Assembly (NCBI RefSeq): GCF_022869785.1
Contig: NZ_CP094997.1
Coordinates: 2,604,001-2,668,000 of the forward strand
Source of the DNA: Dyadobacter chenwenxiniae
GTDB taxonomy: Bacteria; Bacteroidota; Bacteroidia; Cytophagales; Spirosomataceae
Length of the DNA stretch: 64,000 nucleotides
Reading direction: 5' to 3'
The notes beneath the pieces are model-generated. The model was not told the DNA's origin. It saw only the letters and a program-made list of their open reading frames with translations, and searched no databases. Of this stretch, positions 38,526 to 47,799 are shown piece by piece. The translations under genes and the position numbers were made by a program. How positions within the stretch are numbered: the stretch's first letter is position 1; every line of letters starts with the position of its first letter.

Positions 38526-39422
38526 CTAATTGAGGTGCTGTTTCTTAAATTCAGCAGGCGTACTACCTGTCTGCTTTTTGAAAAGCCTGGTAAAATAAGG
38601 TGGATTTTCAAAGCCTAATTGATATGCTGTTCCGGCGATTGTGTTCTCAGTTCCCATCAACAGGTTTTTAGCCTCATCAATTAAAAAAATATGAATGTGC
38701 TCCAATGCTGTTTTTCCGGTTTCCTGTTTAAGCAGGTCGCTCAAATAGCGTGACGATATATTTAATTGCGACGAAACAGCGGTTACGGTCGGTAGCCCCT
38801 TCTTATTGAGTTGCCCCGTTTCAAAATAAGAAGCCAGGATCCGGTTAAATCTTGTAACGATTGGACCTGACATGTCCTTTCTGTTTATAAACTGACGCTT
38901 GTAAAAGCGCTGGACATACTTTAAAATTGAATCGATATGTGTGAGTATGATGTCTTTGCTAAACTCATCCGCATTGTTTTTGTACTCGAATGAAATTTTA
39001 TCATACAACTCCCAGATAATCTTTTCCTCAGTGGGCGAAAGATGGAGCGCCTCATTGGTTTCATAGTCGAAAAAGCCGTATTGTTTTATTTCTTTGTGCA
39101 GGTTATGGCTCAGAAAATAATCCTCATGAATAAAAATTACAAAGGCATTTTCAGCCATGACCACACTGTTTATCTCCATCACCTGTCTGGGTTTTACAAA
39201 CGACATGGACCCATTGTCGTGATCATATGGTGATTTCCCGTAAATAAAACTGCCCGAGGCAATTTTCTTGAGGGCAATCATATAGAAGTCACAAGTAAAT
39301 TTACTCTGGCCGATCGAGCAGCTGTTTACATCACTGCAATGGATCAGGCTGATCATAGGATGTTCGGGCGGCATAAAATTGCTGTCCTGGTGAAGCTGTG
39401 AAATGGTCTTGTAATGTTTCAT
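38526..39422 (-). CDS. AraC family transcriptional regulator (paralogue 3)
   Basis: This 298-residue protein has an N-terminal half (MPPEHPMISLIHCSDVNS) that shares the PEHP(L/M)(V/I)S motif with the two other AraC paralogues. Its HTH pair contains VSSQLNISSRYLSDLLKQET and GTAYQLGFENPPYFTRLFKK. It is probably co-transcribed with the SDR at 39497, whose stop is 74 bp upstream on the same strand. Confidence 0.92.
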   Translation of the reverse strand: MKHYKTISQLHQDSNFMPPEHPMISLIHCSDVNSCSIGQSKFTCDFYMIALKKIASGSFIYGKSPYDHDNGSMSFVKPRQVMEINSVVMAENAFVIFIHEDYFLSHNLHKEIKQYGFFDYETNEALHLSPTEEKIIWELYDKISFEYKNNADEFSKDIILTHIDSILKYVQRFYKRQFINRKDMSGPIVTRFNRILASYFETGQLNKKGLPTVTAVSSQLNISSRYLSDLLKQETGKTALEHIHIFLIDEAKNLLMGTENTIAGTAYQLGFENPPYFTRLFKKQTGSTPAEFKKQHLN

Positions 39423-39496
39423 ATCGCTTGTTTTAAGGAAATTACAGAATCCGGATTATGATTCAGATTCTGTAATTTCCCGAACCTTCAATTTAA

Positions 39497-40321
39497 TTAA
39501 TGACCGTGGGCTTTTGCTGATACTTCTTTCAGTGCTTCCCAGGAGGCCAGCTTTTCACCATAGGTGTATTGCGTCCATGGATAGGCCAATTTACCCAGCA
39601 TCAACCTGAGGGGAGGGTTTTCAGCATCCACAATATACAGGATAGCTTCAACCGTAGCATTGGGATCACCAATATTCTCAGGCTTGATTCCCTCACCGGA
39701 CCTAAAATCTGCTGTCACCTTTGCATACGCATCAATAGATTGGCTTTCGACCGCAGAAGATCCGAAAAATTCTGTTTTGAACGAATTCGGTTCAATCAGC
39801 GTGACGTGTATACCAAAATCTTTGACTTCTGCCAGTAACGCTTCGCTAAATCCTTCTACGGCAAATTTGGTTGCAGAGTATAACCCCATCGTTGGTAAGG
39901 TATTGATTCCCATCACACTTGAGAGCTGGATAAGATGTCCTTTGCCCTGTTCTCTGAAAATGGGAAGGATTGCCTGCGTGACCCAGAGCGTTCCAAATAC
40001 ATTCACTTCAAAGAGCGCTCTTGCCTCTTCTTCACTGTTTTCCTCAACAGCCCCAAATAAACAATATCCGGCGTTGTTGATGACTACATCTATAGTACCA
40101 AAATGTTCCTTGGCCAGGTTAACTGCTGTGATAACTTCTGCCTTGTTGGTGATATCAAGCTCGATCGGTAGCAGCGCAGTACCATACTGGTTTGAAAGGT
40201 ACGCCAACTGCCCGATATCTCTTGATGTTGCAATCACATTGTCACCTCTTTCCAAAAACGCCTGGGCCCAGATCTTCCCAAATCCACGTGATGCACCGGT
40301 AATAAAGATTGTCCTTTTCAT
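39497..40321 (-). CDS. short-chain dehydrogenase/reductase
   Basis: This 274-residue classical SDR has IFITGASRGFGKIWAQAFLE at the N-terminus, the NNAG motif near residue 85, the catalytic Ser in IQLSSVMG and YSATK near residue 155. The C-terminal half matches the SDR group related to retinol-dehydrogenase-like YbbO proteins. The substrate is unknown. A small EthD-domain protein gene lies 135 bp upstream on the same strand. Confidence 0.92.
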   Translation of the reverse strand: MKRTIFITGASRGFGKIWAQAFLERGDNVIATSRDIGQLAYLSNQYGTALLPIELDITNKAEVITAVNLAKEHFGTIDVVINNAGYCLFGAVEENSEEEARALFEVNVFGTLWVTQAILPIFREQGKGHLIQLSSVMGINTLPTMGLYSATKFAVEGFSEALLAEVKDFGIHVTLIEPNSFKTEFFGSSAVESQSIDAYAKVTADFRSGEGIKPENIGDPNATVEAILYIVDAENPPLRLMLGKLAYPWTQYTYGEKLASWEALKEVSAKAHGH

Positions 40322-40456
40322 TATTTTTTTGTTTTAAATTGATAGGACAAAATTAGTGTGGCGGTACCTTCCTGGCTTTATACAGAAGTAGGATATGCTG
40401 ATACGTTTTAACGTTCGAATCTGAAAGTGATGGACATATGCAGACTTTAGCCGAAT

Positions 40457-40798
40457 TTATATAACCGGGTTTTCGATTGATATTATGAAACCGCAGCCAT
40501 GTAGATCAAGAAATTTTTCTTCATCGGGCCTGATCAGTTCCAGATAAGGTTTAGCGTTGAAAACTTTTCCAATGGATTCCACTTCATCAAACCAAAGCTC
40601 TGTGATCCCATCATACTGCGGAGCCGGCAATCCCGGCATTGTTACATCCAGTGAATAGCATTGTACATAGCGCCGGACATTTTCTTTGACCTCCGCCAGA
40701 GAAGCGAACAATGGTGCATGATTGTTTTTGTGGTACCAGACGAAATCTTCGTGGATGATATTCTCATGCCTGCGAAGTAAAATAGTGAATTTGATCAT
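40457..40798 (-). CDS. EthD domain protein
   Basis: This 113-residue protein starts IKFTILLRRHENIIHEDFVW and has YHKNNHAPLFASLAEVK and YDGITELWFDEVES, the pattern of the EthD ferredoxin-like fold (dimeric alpha-beta barrel). EthD-like proteins help in degradation pathways or act as small isomerases or lyases. It probably belongs with the downstream SDR. Confidence 0.85.
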   Translation of the reverse strand: MIKFTILLRRHENIIHEDFVWYHKNNHAPLFASLAEVKENVRRYVQCYSLDVTMPGLPAPQYDGITELWFDEVESIGKVFNAKPYLELIRPDEEKFLDLHGCGFIISIENPVI

Positions 40799-40838
40799 GT
40801 TAAGGATGCTTATTTGATTTGTGTTTAAAATGAGGTTC

Positions 40839-41095
40839 TTAATACTTTATCTTCTCACGCATCACGTAAGAAGATATGGCTAATAACAAGCTTCTGGAAG
40901 GGGTAATGCTTGTTCCAAAAGCCATCAAACCGTTCAGCAGGCCGGGTGTTATATTTAATTTACCCGAAAGCATTCCCTCGTATCCTGCTTTGGCAACTTT
41001 GGCTGCATCAAGCTGGCTCCCCTGCGCGAAAGCAGAAGTTGCCATGCCTGCCCGGTCAACAAAACCGGTTTTGGTTACGCCCGGGCTGCTTTTGA
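40839..41095 (-). pseudogene. C-terminal third of a short-chain dehydrogenase
   Basis: The minus strand reads SPGVTKTGFVDRAGMATSAF and continues LDAAKVAKAGYEGMLSGKLN to a stop at 40839. This is the part of an SDR that follows the YxxxK motif. Homology ends at about 41095, exactly where a truncated Crp gene begins on the other strand, so a deletion has removed the front of both genes. Confidence 0.7.
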
Positions 41096-41096
41096 T

Positions 41097-41636
41097 TGTG
41101 TAATTGAACTCACTTCATTGGAAGAAGAATATTTTTTATCCCTACTGGAATACAAAAACATTAAACGAGGAGGACTTCTGCTAGAGGCAGGAAGAATTTC
41201 AAAAGTACTTAGCTTTGTCACTAAAGGTTGCCTTCGGACTTTTTCCACACAAGAAAATGGTATTGAACATATTCTGACATTTGCACCGGAAAATTGGTGG
41301 TGCTCAGATACCCTAAGTTTCAATACCAATGCGGCTGCGAATTATAGTATTGATGCATTGGAAGATACTGAAATGCTTCAAATCACACGGGATAAGATTG
41401 AAGTCCTTTATGAGAAGGTGCCCAAATTTGAAAGGTTTTTCCGCATACTTTTCCAAAATGGTTTTATCATGCAGCAACAGCGCATTAGCTCCGAATTGGA
41501 ATTGACAGCTCATCAGAAATATCTAAAATTCGAGCAGCTCTACCCGGGTCTGGAAAAAAGAATCGCCCAAAACTACATTGCCTCTTACTTGGGCATCACG
41601 CCGGTTTTTTTGAGCATGCTGCGTAAAAGGAAGTAA
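41097..41636 (+). pseudogene. Crp/Fnr-type regulator lacking its normal start
   Basis: From about 41100 the plus strand reads IELTSLEEEYFLSLLEYKNI and proceeds through a cyclic-nucleotide-binding fold (VLSFVTKGCLRTFSTQENGI, ILTFAPENWW) to a C-terminal HTH region (RIAQNYIASYLGITPVFLSM). The normal N-terminal 10-20 residues and the start codon are missing; TTG at 41118 could start a shortened 172-residue protein. It begins at a deletion joint with an SDR remnant, and its promoter was probably lost. Confidence 0.6.
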
Positions 41637-41709
41637 GTATTTATTAAACTGGTTTAATTTCTGCCCGGATTTTAAACGGGTAATTTGTGATCAACAAATT
41701 ATCTACAAT

Positions 41710-42705
41710 ATGGAAAATTCAGAAATTGAAGGCCTTATAATCGATCGCACGTCGATATACAAAAATATTCTGGATCCTAAATTTGGGCAATATCACGCCC
41801 TTGACCCAAGCGATATCCCTGTTTTAGCTTTGATGAAAGAGGCAGTTGCCGGTTTCAAAGACAACACAGGTCAGCCGGTAAACGAAGCGAGGCTCCTCTA
41901 TGACCAGTTTATTGAACAAATAATCCCAGCTCCTGAAATATCTTATTTAGAAGAGCAGGTTGGTGGTGTAAATGGATGGTGGTGCTTGCCGGATAATGTT
42001 ATCTTAGGGTCTGCAATCCTATATTTTTATGGTGGCGCCTATAACCTTGGTTCGGCTTTCTCTTATAGAAATTTTGTAAGCCACATTGCCAGGATTTCAA
42101 AAATACCCGTTTTTATTCCTCAATACAGGTTAGCTCCGGAAAATCCTTTTCCTGCTGCAGTGGAAGACGGACAATTTTGTTACAATGGGCTTCTGGAAAA
42201 AGGATACGACAAAATTTCAATCGTTGGAGATTCCGCAGGGGGCGGGCTGGCCTTAGTTACATTGGCATGGGCAACCCGTAATGCAGTCTTGGGGATATGT
42301 CTGAAACCTATATCAGCAGTCGCAATTTCTCCATGGACAGATCTTGGTTTTGAGTCCCCGAGTCTGAAATCAAACGGAGAAGTCGACATACTGCTTTCGG
42401 AAAAGTCGCTTAGAGGTAATGCTGAGCGTTATGTGAATAATGAAGACAGTAAAAATCCCCGGATTTCGCCAGTATATGGAAATCTTGATGGGTTACCACC
42501 AATACAGATACATGTCGGAGAAGCTGAAATTTTACTTGATGATTCTTTGAGATACGCCAATCAGGCTAGTAAATGTGGAGTAGAAACAGCTATTCATGTA
42601 TGGGAAGGAATGCCACATGTTTTTCCCGCCAACGTCAATCAATTAGTTGCTGCGAAAGAAGCTTTGGCTTTAATGGGAGATTTTTTAATTAAAATGAATA
42701 CCTAA
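41710..42705 (+). CDS. alpha/beta hydrolase, HSL-type esterase
   Basis: This 331-residue protein has YFYGGAYNLGSAFSYRNF in place of the HGGG oxyanion motif, the HSL-family PQYRLAPENPFPAAVEDG block and the nucleophile motif GDSAGGG near residue 175. The acid/His segment lies near MPHVFPANVNQ. It hydrolyses esters of small acids; no signal peptide is seen. It starts at ATG after a good AT-rich leader and is followed within 24 bp by a truncated kinase gene joint. Confidence 0.9.
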   Translation: MENSEIEGLIIDRTSIYKNILDPKFGQYHALDPSDIPVLALMKEAVAGFKDNTGQPVNEARLLYDQFIEQIIPAPEISYLEEQVGGVNGWWCLPDNVILGSAILYFYGGAYNLGSAFSYRNFVSHIARISKIPVFIPQYRLAPENPFPAAVEDGQFCYNGLLEKGYDKISIVGDSAGGGLALVTLAWATRNAVLGICLKPISAVAISPWTDLGFESPSLKSNGEVDILLSEKSLRGNAERYVNNEDSKNPRISPVYGNLDGLPPIQIHVGEAEILLDDSLRYANQASKCGVETAIHVWEGMPHVFPANVNQLVAAKEALALMGDFLIKMNT

Positions 42706-42728
42706 GCTGCAACTTTAAAAACACAATT

Positions 42729-44754
42729 TATCAAATGATAATTATCTGGTACGGCCAATGGCCTTGCTTACACCAATCCGGAAAGAACATTGTACGATGT
42801 ATATGACCTGGAAGCGTTGTTCCCACCCCTTACCGATGAGCGGGGCGTCATCTCCTTCGTCGAAGACCCGGATGGGTCGTGGTGGCTGGGCACATCTATA
42901 CGGGGGCTGTTGCACTACGTACCAGCGACTAACCGGCTCGATGTCTATCGACTGCCCAACAAAACAAGTCAATACCCTTGGGGAATGCCTGTTACGGGTA
43001 TAGAACAGCACGAGAATGAGCTGCTGATAGGATCCGCAAAAGCAATTTATCGATTTAATACACTGACGCACCAATTCAAGGCGATAGAGTTGCCCCCAGC
43101 GGCGAAGTTGGTTGAGCTTCGAACATTTCGGCTTGTTGGCAATCAGTATTGGGCTTTTGGTGATGGCAAACAGGCGTTCGGCTACGACCTGGCCCGACAG
43201 CAGTGGAAAACTTACCAAATTCGGTCGACAAGTACCGATCCTCGATTTCTGGTACGTCAAACCCTGCTCGACAGGCGAGGCAATTTCTGGCTGGACATTT
43301 TCCCCGAAGGATTTGCGCGGTTCTCTCAGCAGCGAAAAGAATTTATTGTTACCGATACTCACCAAGCTGATTATGAAATTACGCTAAATTCACTAACGGA
43401 AGACCGGGACGGCTCCTTTTTGATGGCAACAGATATGAGTGGGTTGGTAACCTACGACCCGGTGCGCCGTCAGGATACAGTCCGGGGCGAAAACGACGCC
43501 ATGACAATGAGTCAAAGCACGGCTGCCCGACCCGACCGCTTCGGTAATACATGGGTGGCTAACCAGAATTTGATTTCGGTGATCAAAGCGGGCGAAAAAA
43601 AACAGGTTCTCAACTTTCGGCTACCGATCAACGAGTACACGACTATGTATAGCACATGGCTGTTTCCGATGCGGAATGGCCACTTGTTGTCAGCTCAAAA
43701 AGGTCACCTCGTCGAGTTTAAGCCCGAAAATCTGCAACCTGTCCGCCGACCTGAACCTGTACTGCTCAACCGGATTCGGCTGAATGATACCACCCTGATG
43801 CTGCACGGCCGAATGTCCCCCATCCGGCTAAAATCCGACGATAACTCATTTATGATCGAGTTTAGTATGCTGGCGGTTTCGGTCAATCAACAGTACCGGT
43901 ACAAACTGGAAGGCTACGACGATGACTGGAAAGAGTCAGGTAACCAAACCAACGCTGTTTACACCAAATTACCTGGTGGGGATTATATTTTCAGGGTTGA
44001 AGCCATAGCGGGCGACTTGAGGAGCCGGGAAACCGCACTGGGCATTCACGTTGCTACGGCTTTTTACAACACCCGCTGGTTTAAAGCCCTGCTAATGGCT
44101 ATCTCCCTGGTTTTACTGTACAGCTTATATCGGTATCGACTCCGGCAATCGGCAAGGTTGCATCACTTTCAAATCCAGATGACAAGGCTCGAACGCGACA
44201 AGGCCGAAATCCAGTATCACAACCTGATCAATCACCTCAATCCTCACTTCCTGTTCAACAGCCTGACCTCACTGAATAGCCTCATTCTTACCCAACCCAA
44301 AGAAGCTTCAACATTTCTGCGGAAACTGTCAGTGATTTACCGTTATATTCTGCAAAACAAAGACTCGGAACTCGTCAGCCTTGAGGCCGAGCTTGCGTTT
44401 GCCCAAAATTACGTCGACCTGCAAACCACCCGGTTCGGCGACGGTCTGCGCATCAGCATCGATGTCAACCCCGATTCATTGACTCGCCAGATTGTCCCCG
44501 TAACCCTGCAAAATCTACTCGAGAATGCCATCAAGCACAACATCGTCAGCGACGACTCTCCCCTAACTATTCTGATTTATGCTAAAAATGATACGCTTTT
44601 CGTGCAAAATAACTTGCAGCGGAAGAGCTTCGTTGAGACGTCCAACAAGCAGGGATTGAACAGCCTAAAATCGCTGTACCGTTACCTAAGCCCCAGCCAG
44701 GTCAGCGTGGATGAAACGGCTACTGAGTTCAGGGTTTCGGTGCCGCTGCTTTGA
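42729..44754 (+). pseudogene. 5'-truncated hybrid sensor: beta-propeller, Y_Y_Y and LytS-type histidine kinase
   Basis: The readable frame starts abruptly with SGTANGLAYTNPERTLYDVY, the middle of a two-component-regulator propeller repeat. It continues through further propeller blades, a Y_Y_Y domain (about residues 345-415), one transmembrane helix near 428 and a HisKA_6 kinase core (His486 in LNPHFLFNSLTS). The HATPase N-box LENAIKHN is present. Full-length relatives have signal peptides and several hundred more N-terminal residues. No LytTR response regulator follows. The base composition seems more GC-rich than its neighbours. A TTG at 42790 could allow a 654-residue product without export signal. 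Confidence 0.7.
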
Positions 44755-45220
44755 TTCGCTAATGCCAGAGACGGTTCAACTTTAAGGCAATTTTCATGGT
44801 TACCAAAAATAACGTCTTTCATCTGAAATTACTTTTTCCATTAGCAACTTCCGGAAAGCTCCTTTCGGCACTTTATATTCCATCTCGAGTCTCCATGACA
44901 AGGATGCTTTAGCTGGATCTCTTGCAGTGTCACTCGATTCGATTTGGACACGACTCAGATACAAATAACTACGATTCATCCAGTTAAATTTTCAAACAGG
45001 AAAGCACGGCCATACTTTCGAAGAAGCTCTCAGAGTGGTGCTAACGAAGACAATTGATACAGATAAACACCTTCTAACAGTAAACTAGAAGATCTTCAAT
45101 GCAACAATAATTCATGTAGCATTGATTATTGTTGCGACTGATGTGAAGCCGATGTCTACGTTTGCGGTTGAGAATCTATTTTCCAGTACTTAAATTTTTC
45201 ATTTTTAAACAATCCCTTTT
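44755..45220. other. intergenic region with an inverted repeat
   Basis: No gene is seen. At 45101-45135 GCAACAATAAT pairs perfectly with ATTATTGTTGC over a 13-base loop; it lacks a T tract. Its role is unknown. Confidence 0.4.
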
Positions 45221-45652
45221 ATGACCAGAAATCTATTGCACATCTGCCTTTTTTTGATGGCATTTTCAATCATCACCTTATCGTGCGTTGACCACGACAT
45301 TCCGAGTGAAGATCCTGTTATCGAAACTGGTAATGCGAGCGGGGTCAGTGTTCCCGGAGGTATTGACATGAACTTTCGGGTCAGCTTCAAAAATCTTGGC
45401 AGCGGCAAAGTGATTACACAATATGGTATCGCATACATTCCATATACCACTGATCTTCCAAAGGATGACATAACTTTCGATAACCCGGAAGCTATTTTCG
45501 AAGCATTCACCGCGCCAGCAATCCTCGGCGAACTGACACACTCACAAGCTAACTTTCCACACAAAGGCGCGATCTACTATCGGGCTTATGCCTCAGTCAA
45601 TGACCAATACATTGTGTATGGTGAAAAGAAATCTTACATTCTACCTCAATAA
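45221..45652 (+). CDS. hypothetical lipoprotein
   Basis: This 143-residue protein has a lipobox LSC (Cys22) followed by a single beta-sandwich-like domain. The ending GAIYYRAYASVNDQYIVYGE resembles the last strands of fibronectin-III-like repeats seen in Bacteroidota surface lipoproteins. The function is not known. A strong terminator follows directly. The broken gene at 45799 is a relative. Confidence 0.75.
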   Translation: MTRNLLHICLFLMAFSIITLSCVDHDIPSEDPVIETGNASGVSVPGGIDMNFRVSFKNLGSGKVITQYGIAYIPYTTDLPKDDITFDNPEAIFEAFTAPAILGELTHSQANFPHKGAIYYRAYASVNDQYIVYGEKKSYILPQ

Positions 45653-45660
45653 TTGAACAC

Positions 45661-45714
45661 AAAGAAGTCTGTCAGAATTGAGCTGCTTGTCTATACTGAC
45701 AGACTTCTTTTGGT
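45661..45714 (+). terminator. strong rho-independent terminator
   Basis: AAAGAAGTCTGTCAG (45661-45675) pairs perfectly over 15 bp with CTGACAGACTTCTTT (45696-45710), then continues TT. It ends the lipoprotein transcript. Confidence 0.75.
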
Positions 45715-45798
45715 ACTATTCTGGCACCTGTTGATCCTTAAATTGTAATCGAATTTTATGTCGCATTTCCTGGTATTTTAAAGTGTGCCGCTATTACC

Positions 45799-46054
45799 AT
45801 GAAAGTTTCAATAACAATCTCCTTCCTGCTAATTATCACACTTCCTTCCTGCAATCAAACGGGCGTCAAAGTTCCGTTCGGCCCACTGGATGGGCAGGCT
45901 GCCAATATGCAGAAAATAGTTGCTTTGCCAGTCCCACTGATTGGGGACTGGCAAAGCAAACCAGCCGGGAACATACCGCGCCTATGCAAAACTACGAGAT
46001 GGAACGGTAATTTGTGGCACAGGAAAGAAAATTGAAATTTTAAAGATTAGTTGA
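45799..46054 (+). pseudogene. decayed paralogue of the lipoprotein at 45221
   Basis: ATG 45799 opens with a lipoprotein signal (MKVSITISFLLIITLPSC). After about 50 codons the frame is lost, and the neighbouring frame gives GTYRAYAKLRDGTVICGTGK to a stop at 46054, the same ending as the lipoprotein at 45221 (YRAYASVNDQYIVYG). The middle of the domain is missing. The break coincides with a 15-bp perfect hairpin at 45921-45958. Confidence 0.6.
45921..45958 (+). repeat. perfect 15-bp inverted repeat inside the decayed lipoprotein gene
   Basis: TGCTTTGCCAGTCCC (45921-45935) and GGGACTGGCAAAGCA (45944-45958) pair without mismatch across an 8-base loop. No T tract follows, so it is unlikely to be a terminator. 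It lies where the reading frame breaks. Confidence 0.65.
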
Positions 46055-46490
46055 AATCAAATACATACCTCAGATTCGTTCAGTGAATTCGAAAAGTTAG
46101 AAACTTTCCGGAGGCGTTGGACGATTTTTTCACTTATTTCGAGGTTGGCATTCTGCCCATTTTGAATTCCAAATCGCCCTTACTTTTTCGTGCTTCTTGT
46201 GCTTGATAGCTGTGATGCGTAATGCACACCGCATTGCTCACGACTTTAAAATCGAACCCTGGAATTAACCGGGGGAAGAACTATTGCAAAATAGTTTGAT
46301 CTTAGTGAGACCTCTTTTTGCAACGAAGAGTTCAGCATGAATCGTGTGTATCTACAACATACGACCATTTCCCTTTGTCCTTAATGATGTTTTCAACATT
46401 ACAGTTTAAGGTAGCCAATCACACTTAACCAAACTTTAATTGATTCTAACTAGCTCCAAACGCTGATTTATCGATTCCATCTATTTTTCA
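46055..46490. other. gene-free spacer
   Basis: There is no supported coding frame or RNA. It lies between the decayed lipoprotein and repeat copy C. Confidence 0.4.
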
Positions 46491-46688
46491 TTTTAACCAC
46501 CGTTTCCGCGTACGCTAACGAAACGACAAATAAGAGAAAGAGCCCCAGGCAGAAACTTAATGCTAGCCATGCAAAATCTGAGAAGCATATACATCTCCAA
46601 GAGACAAAACCTTTTCTAGTTTATACGGATAGATCTAGCTAAGAGCTTTGATTGGATCGATAGCTTACATGTATTGTTTCCGACAACC
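46491..46688 (+). repeat. dispersed repeat family, copy C
   Basis: It opens TTTTAACCACCG, then ACGACAAATAAGAGAAAGAGCC, GCTAGCCATGCAAAATCTGAG, GCTAAGAGCTTTGATTGGATC and TTACATGTATTGTTTCCGACA. It is the clearest copy and shares its left edge with 32585-32601 over 17 identical bases. Confidence 0.6.
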
Positions 46689-46958
46689 GAGATCCATCTA
46701 GTTGTCCCGATCAGGCAGGATTGTTTAAACCTACGTTCTATGAGACCAAGAAAACGGTCTTTTTTAGATGTCATTTTTCACCTGCATTAAAAATAATGAA
46801 GAACGCTCATTGCTGCTGAACAACTAGTAATCAAAAGTCAGCTTGTTACGTTCTTTTAATTAAGCCTCTATCAGCTCAAAATAACTTGGATATGTATGAG
46901 TTATTGAGAGAACACAAACCACTGCATGTTATCTTTTAATAAATGGCTACCCGAGTTA
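46689..46958. other. spacer next to the interrupted monooxygenase gene
   Basis: It has a weak hairpin AGACC/GGTCT followed by TTTTTT near 46752-46775 that may terminate transcription. No gene is supported. Confidence 0.35.
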
Positions 46959-47262
46959 CTAAAATCCATTCTGGAACCTCATCTTTGTTTCTTCCACTGA
47001 CCTCGGAAGAAGTTTGTACAACATTTCCACTGCTTCAGCTTGAACCTGCTCGATAAATGGATGTAGTCCGTTGTTATATTCGTTAAACGAAAGTTCATGG
47101 TCTCCATGGTATTTTTCAAAAGCATCTGCGAGTGCAGTAGCACCTATTATGGCCAATGAGCCACCCATACCTGCTGCTGGTGAAGCGCAATAACCTGCGT
47201 CCCCAACCAATGCCACCCGCCCTTTTGTCCACGACGGCATTTTTACTTGGCAGAATTTGTCG
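46959..47262 (-). pseudogene. 3' part of a FAD-dependent monooxygenase gene split by a transposon
   Basis: The minus strand encodes FDKFCQVKMPSWTKGRVALV, then GDAGYCASPAAGMGGSLAI, the third FAD-binding motif of class A flavoprotein monooxygenases, and the C-terminal helices to the stop at 46959. The protein's front lies at 52747-53549. The break is within the codons for SFYFDK, at the 8-bp duplication AAATAAAA. In an intact allele the two parts would be contiguous. Confidence 0.88.
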
Positions 47263-47270
47263 AAATAAAA
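47263..47270. repeat. target site duplication, left
   Basis: AAATAAAA directly flanks the transposon and is repeated at 52739-52746. Eight bases is the target duplication length known for the IS1595 family. Confidence 0.85.
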
Positions 47271-47296
47271 GGCAACTATATAGGAGTTGGGACAAG
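47271..47296 (+). repeat. left terminal inverted repeat
   Basis: GGCAACTATATA-GGAG-TTGGGACAAG matches the reverse complement of the right end in 23 of 26 positions. Confidence 0.85.
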
Positions 47297-47318
47297 CCGC
47301 TGGTGTGATTTTTATGTT

Positions 47319-47326
47319 TATATTTG
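47319..47326 (+). promoter_or_regulatory. promoter -7-like box of the response regulator gene
   Basis: TATATTTG fits the Bacteroidota TAnnTTTG box, 23 bp before the ATG at 47349 and within 60 bp of the transposon end. The identical octamer precedes the transposase at 49454. Confidence 0.5.
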
Positions 47327-47348
47327 AAACGATCAACATTTGATATCC

Positions 47349-47774
47349 ATGAATAAAAACGGGGAAATCATCATTATAGAAGACGACGAGGATGACCAGG
47401 AAATGCTGGAAGAAGTATTTAATAAGCTAAACCACCCCAATAAAAGGGTATACTTTATCGACGGAGAGGCTGCACTAGAATATTTACGCAAGCCAAATTC
47501 GCATCCGTTCATTATCCTTTCTGATATAAATTTGCCGAAACTGGACGGACTTAAATTAAAGGAAAAACTACAAACAGATGCTGAATTAAGTTTAAAGTGC
47601 ATTCCTTATCTGTTCTTTTCGACTGCTGTCAACCAGCAAGTTGTTATTGACGCTTATAGTAACTCCGCTCAGGGGTTTTTCATTAAAGCTACCTCAATCG
47701 AAGAGTTGACCGATAGCATAACCATTATAATGAACTACTGGAAGAAGTGCGCTGCTCCAAATAATTTTAAGTAG
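47349..47774 (+). CDS. single-domain response regulator
   Basis: This 141-residue receiver domain has the acidic pair in IIIEDDEDDQEM, the phosphate-accepting Asp in FIILSDINLPKLDG near residue 62, the Thr/Ser in LFFSTAVN and the Lys in GFFIKATS. No output domain is present. It resembles the Rcp1-like single-domain regulators of Bacteroidota. A TTG at 47340 is an alternative start, but ATG 47349 fits the family. It is the first gene inside the transposon and a strong terminator follows. No kinase is nearby. Confidence 0.88.
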   Translation: MNKNGEIIIIEDDEDDQEMLEEVFNKLNHPNKRVYFIDGEAALEYLRKPNSHPFIILSDINLPKLDGLKLKEKLQTDAELSLKCIPYLFFSTAVNQQVVIDAYSNSAQGFFIKATSIEELTDSITIIMNYWKKCAAPNNFK

Positions 47775-47799
47775 ACTTTTTTAGTAGCAGAGGTTTCAG

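Noticed and set aside
39660..40337. 225-codon frame on the plus strand
   Set aside because: It lies entirely over the minus-strand SDR gene, whose motifs are complete. It is an antisense shadow.
42742..43365. 207-codon frame on the minus strand
   Set aside because: It is antisense to the sensor-kinase propeller region and has no known motif.
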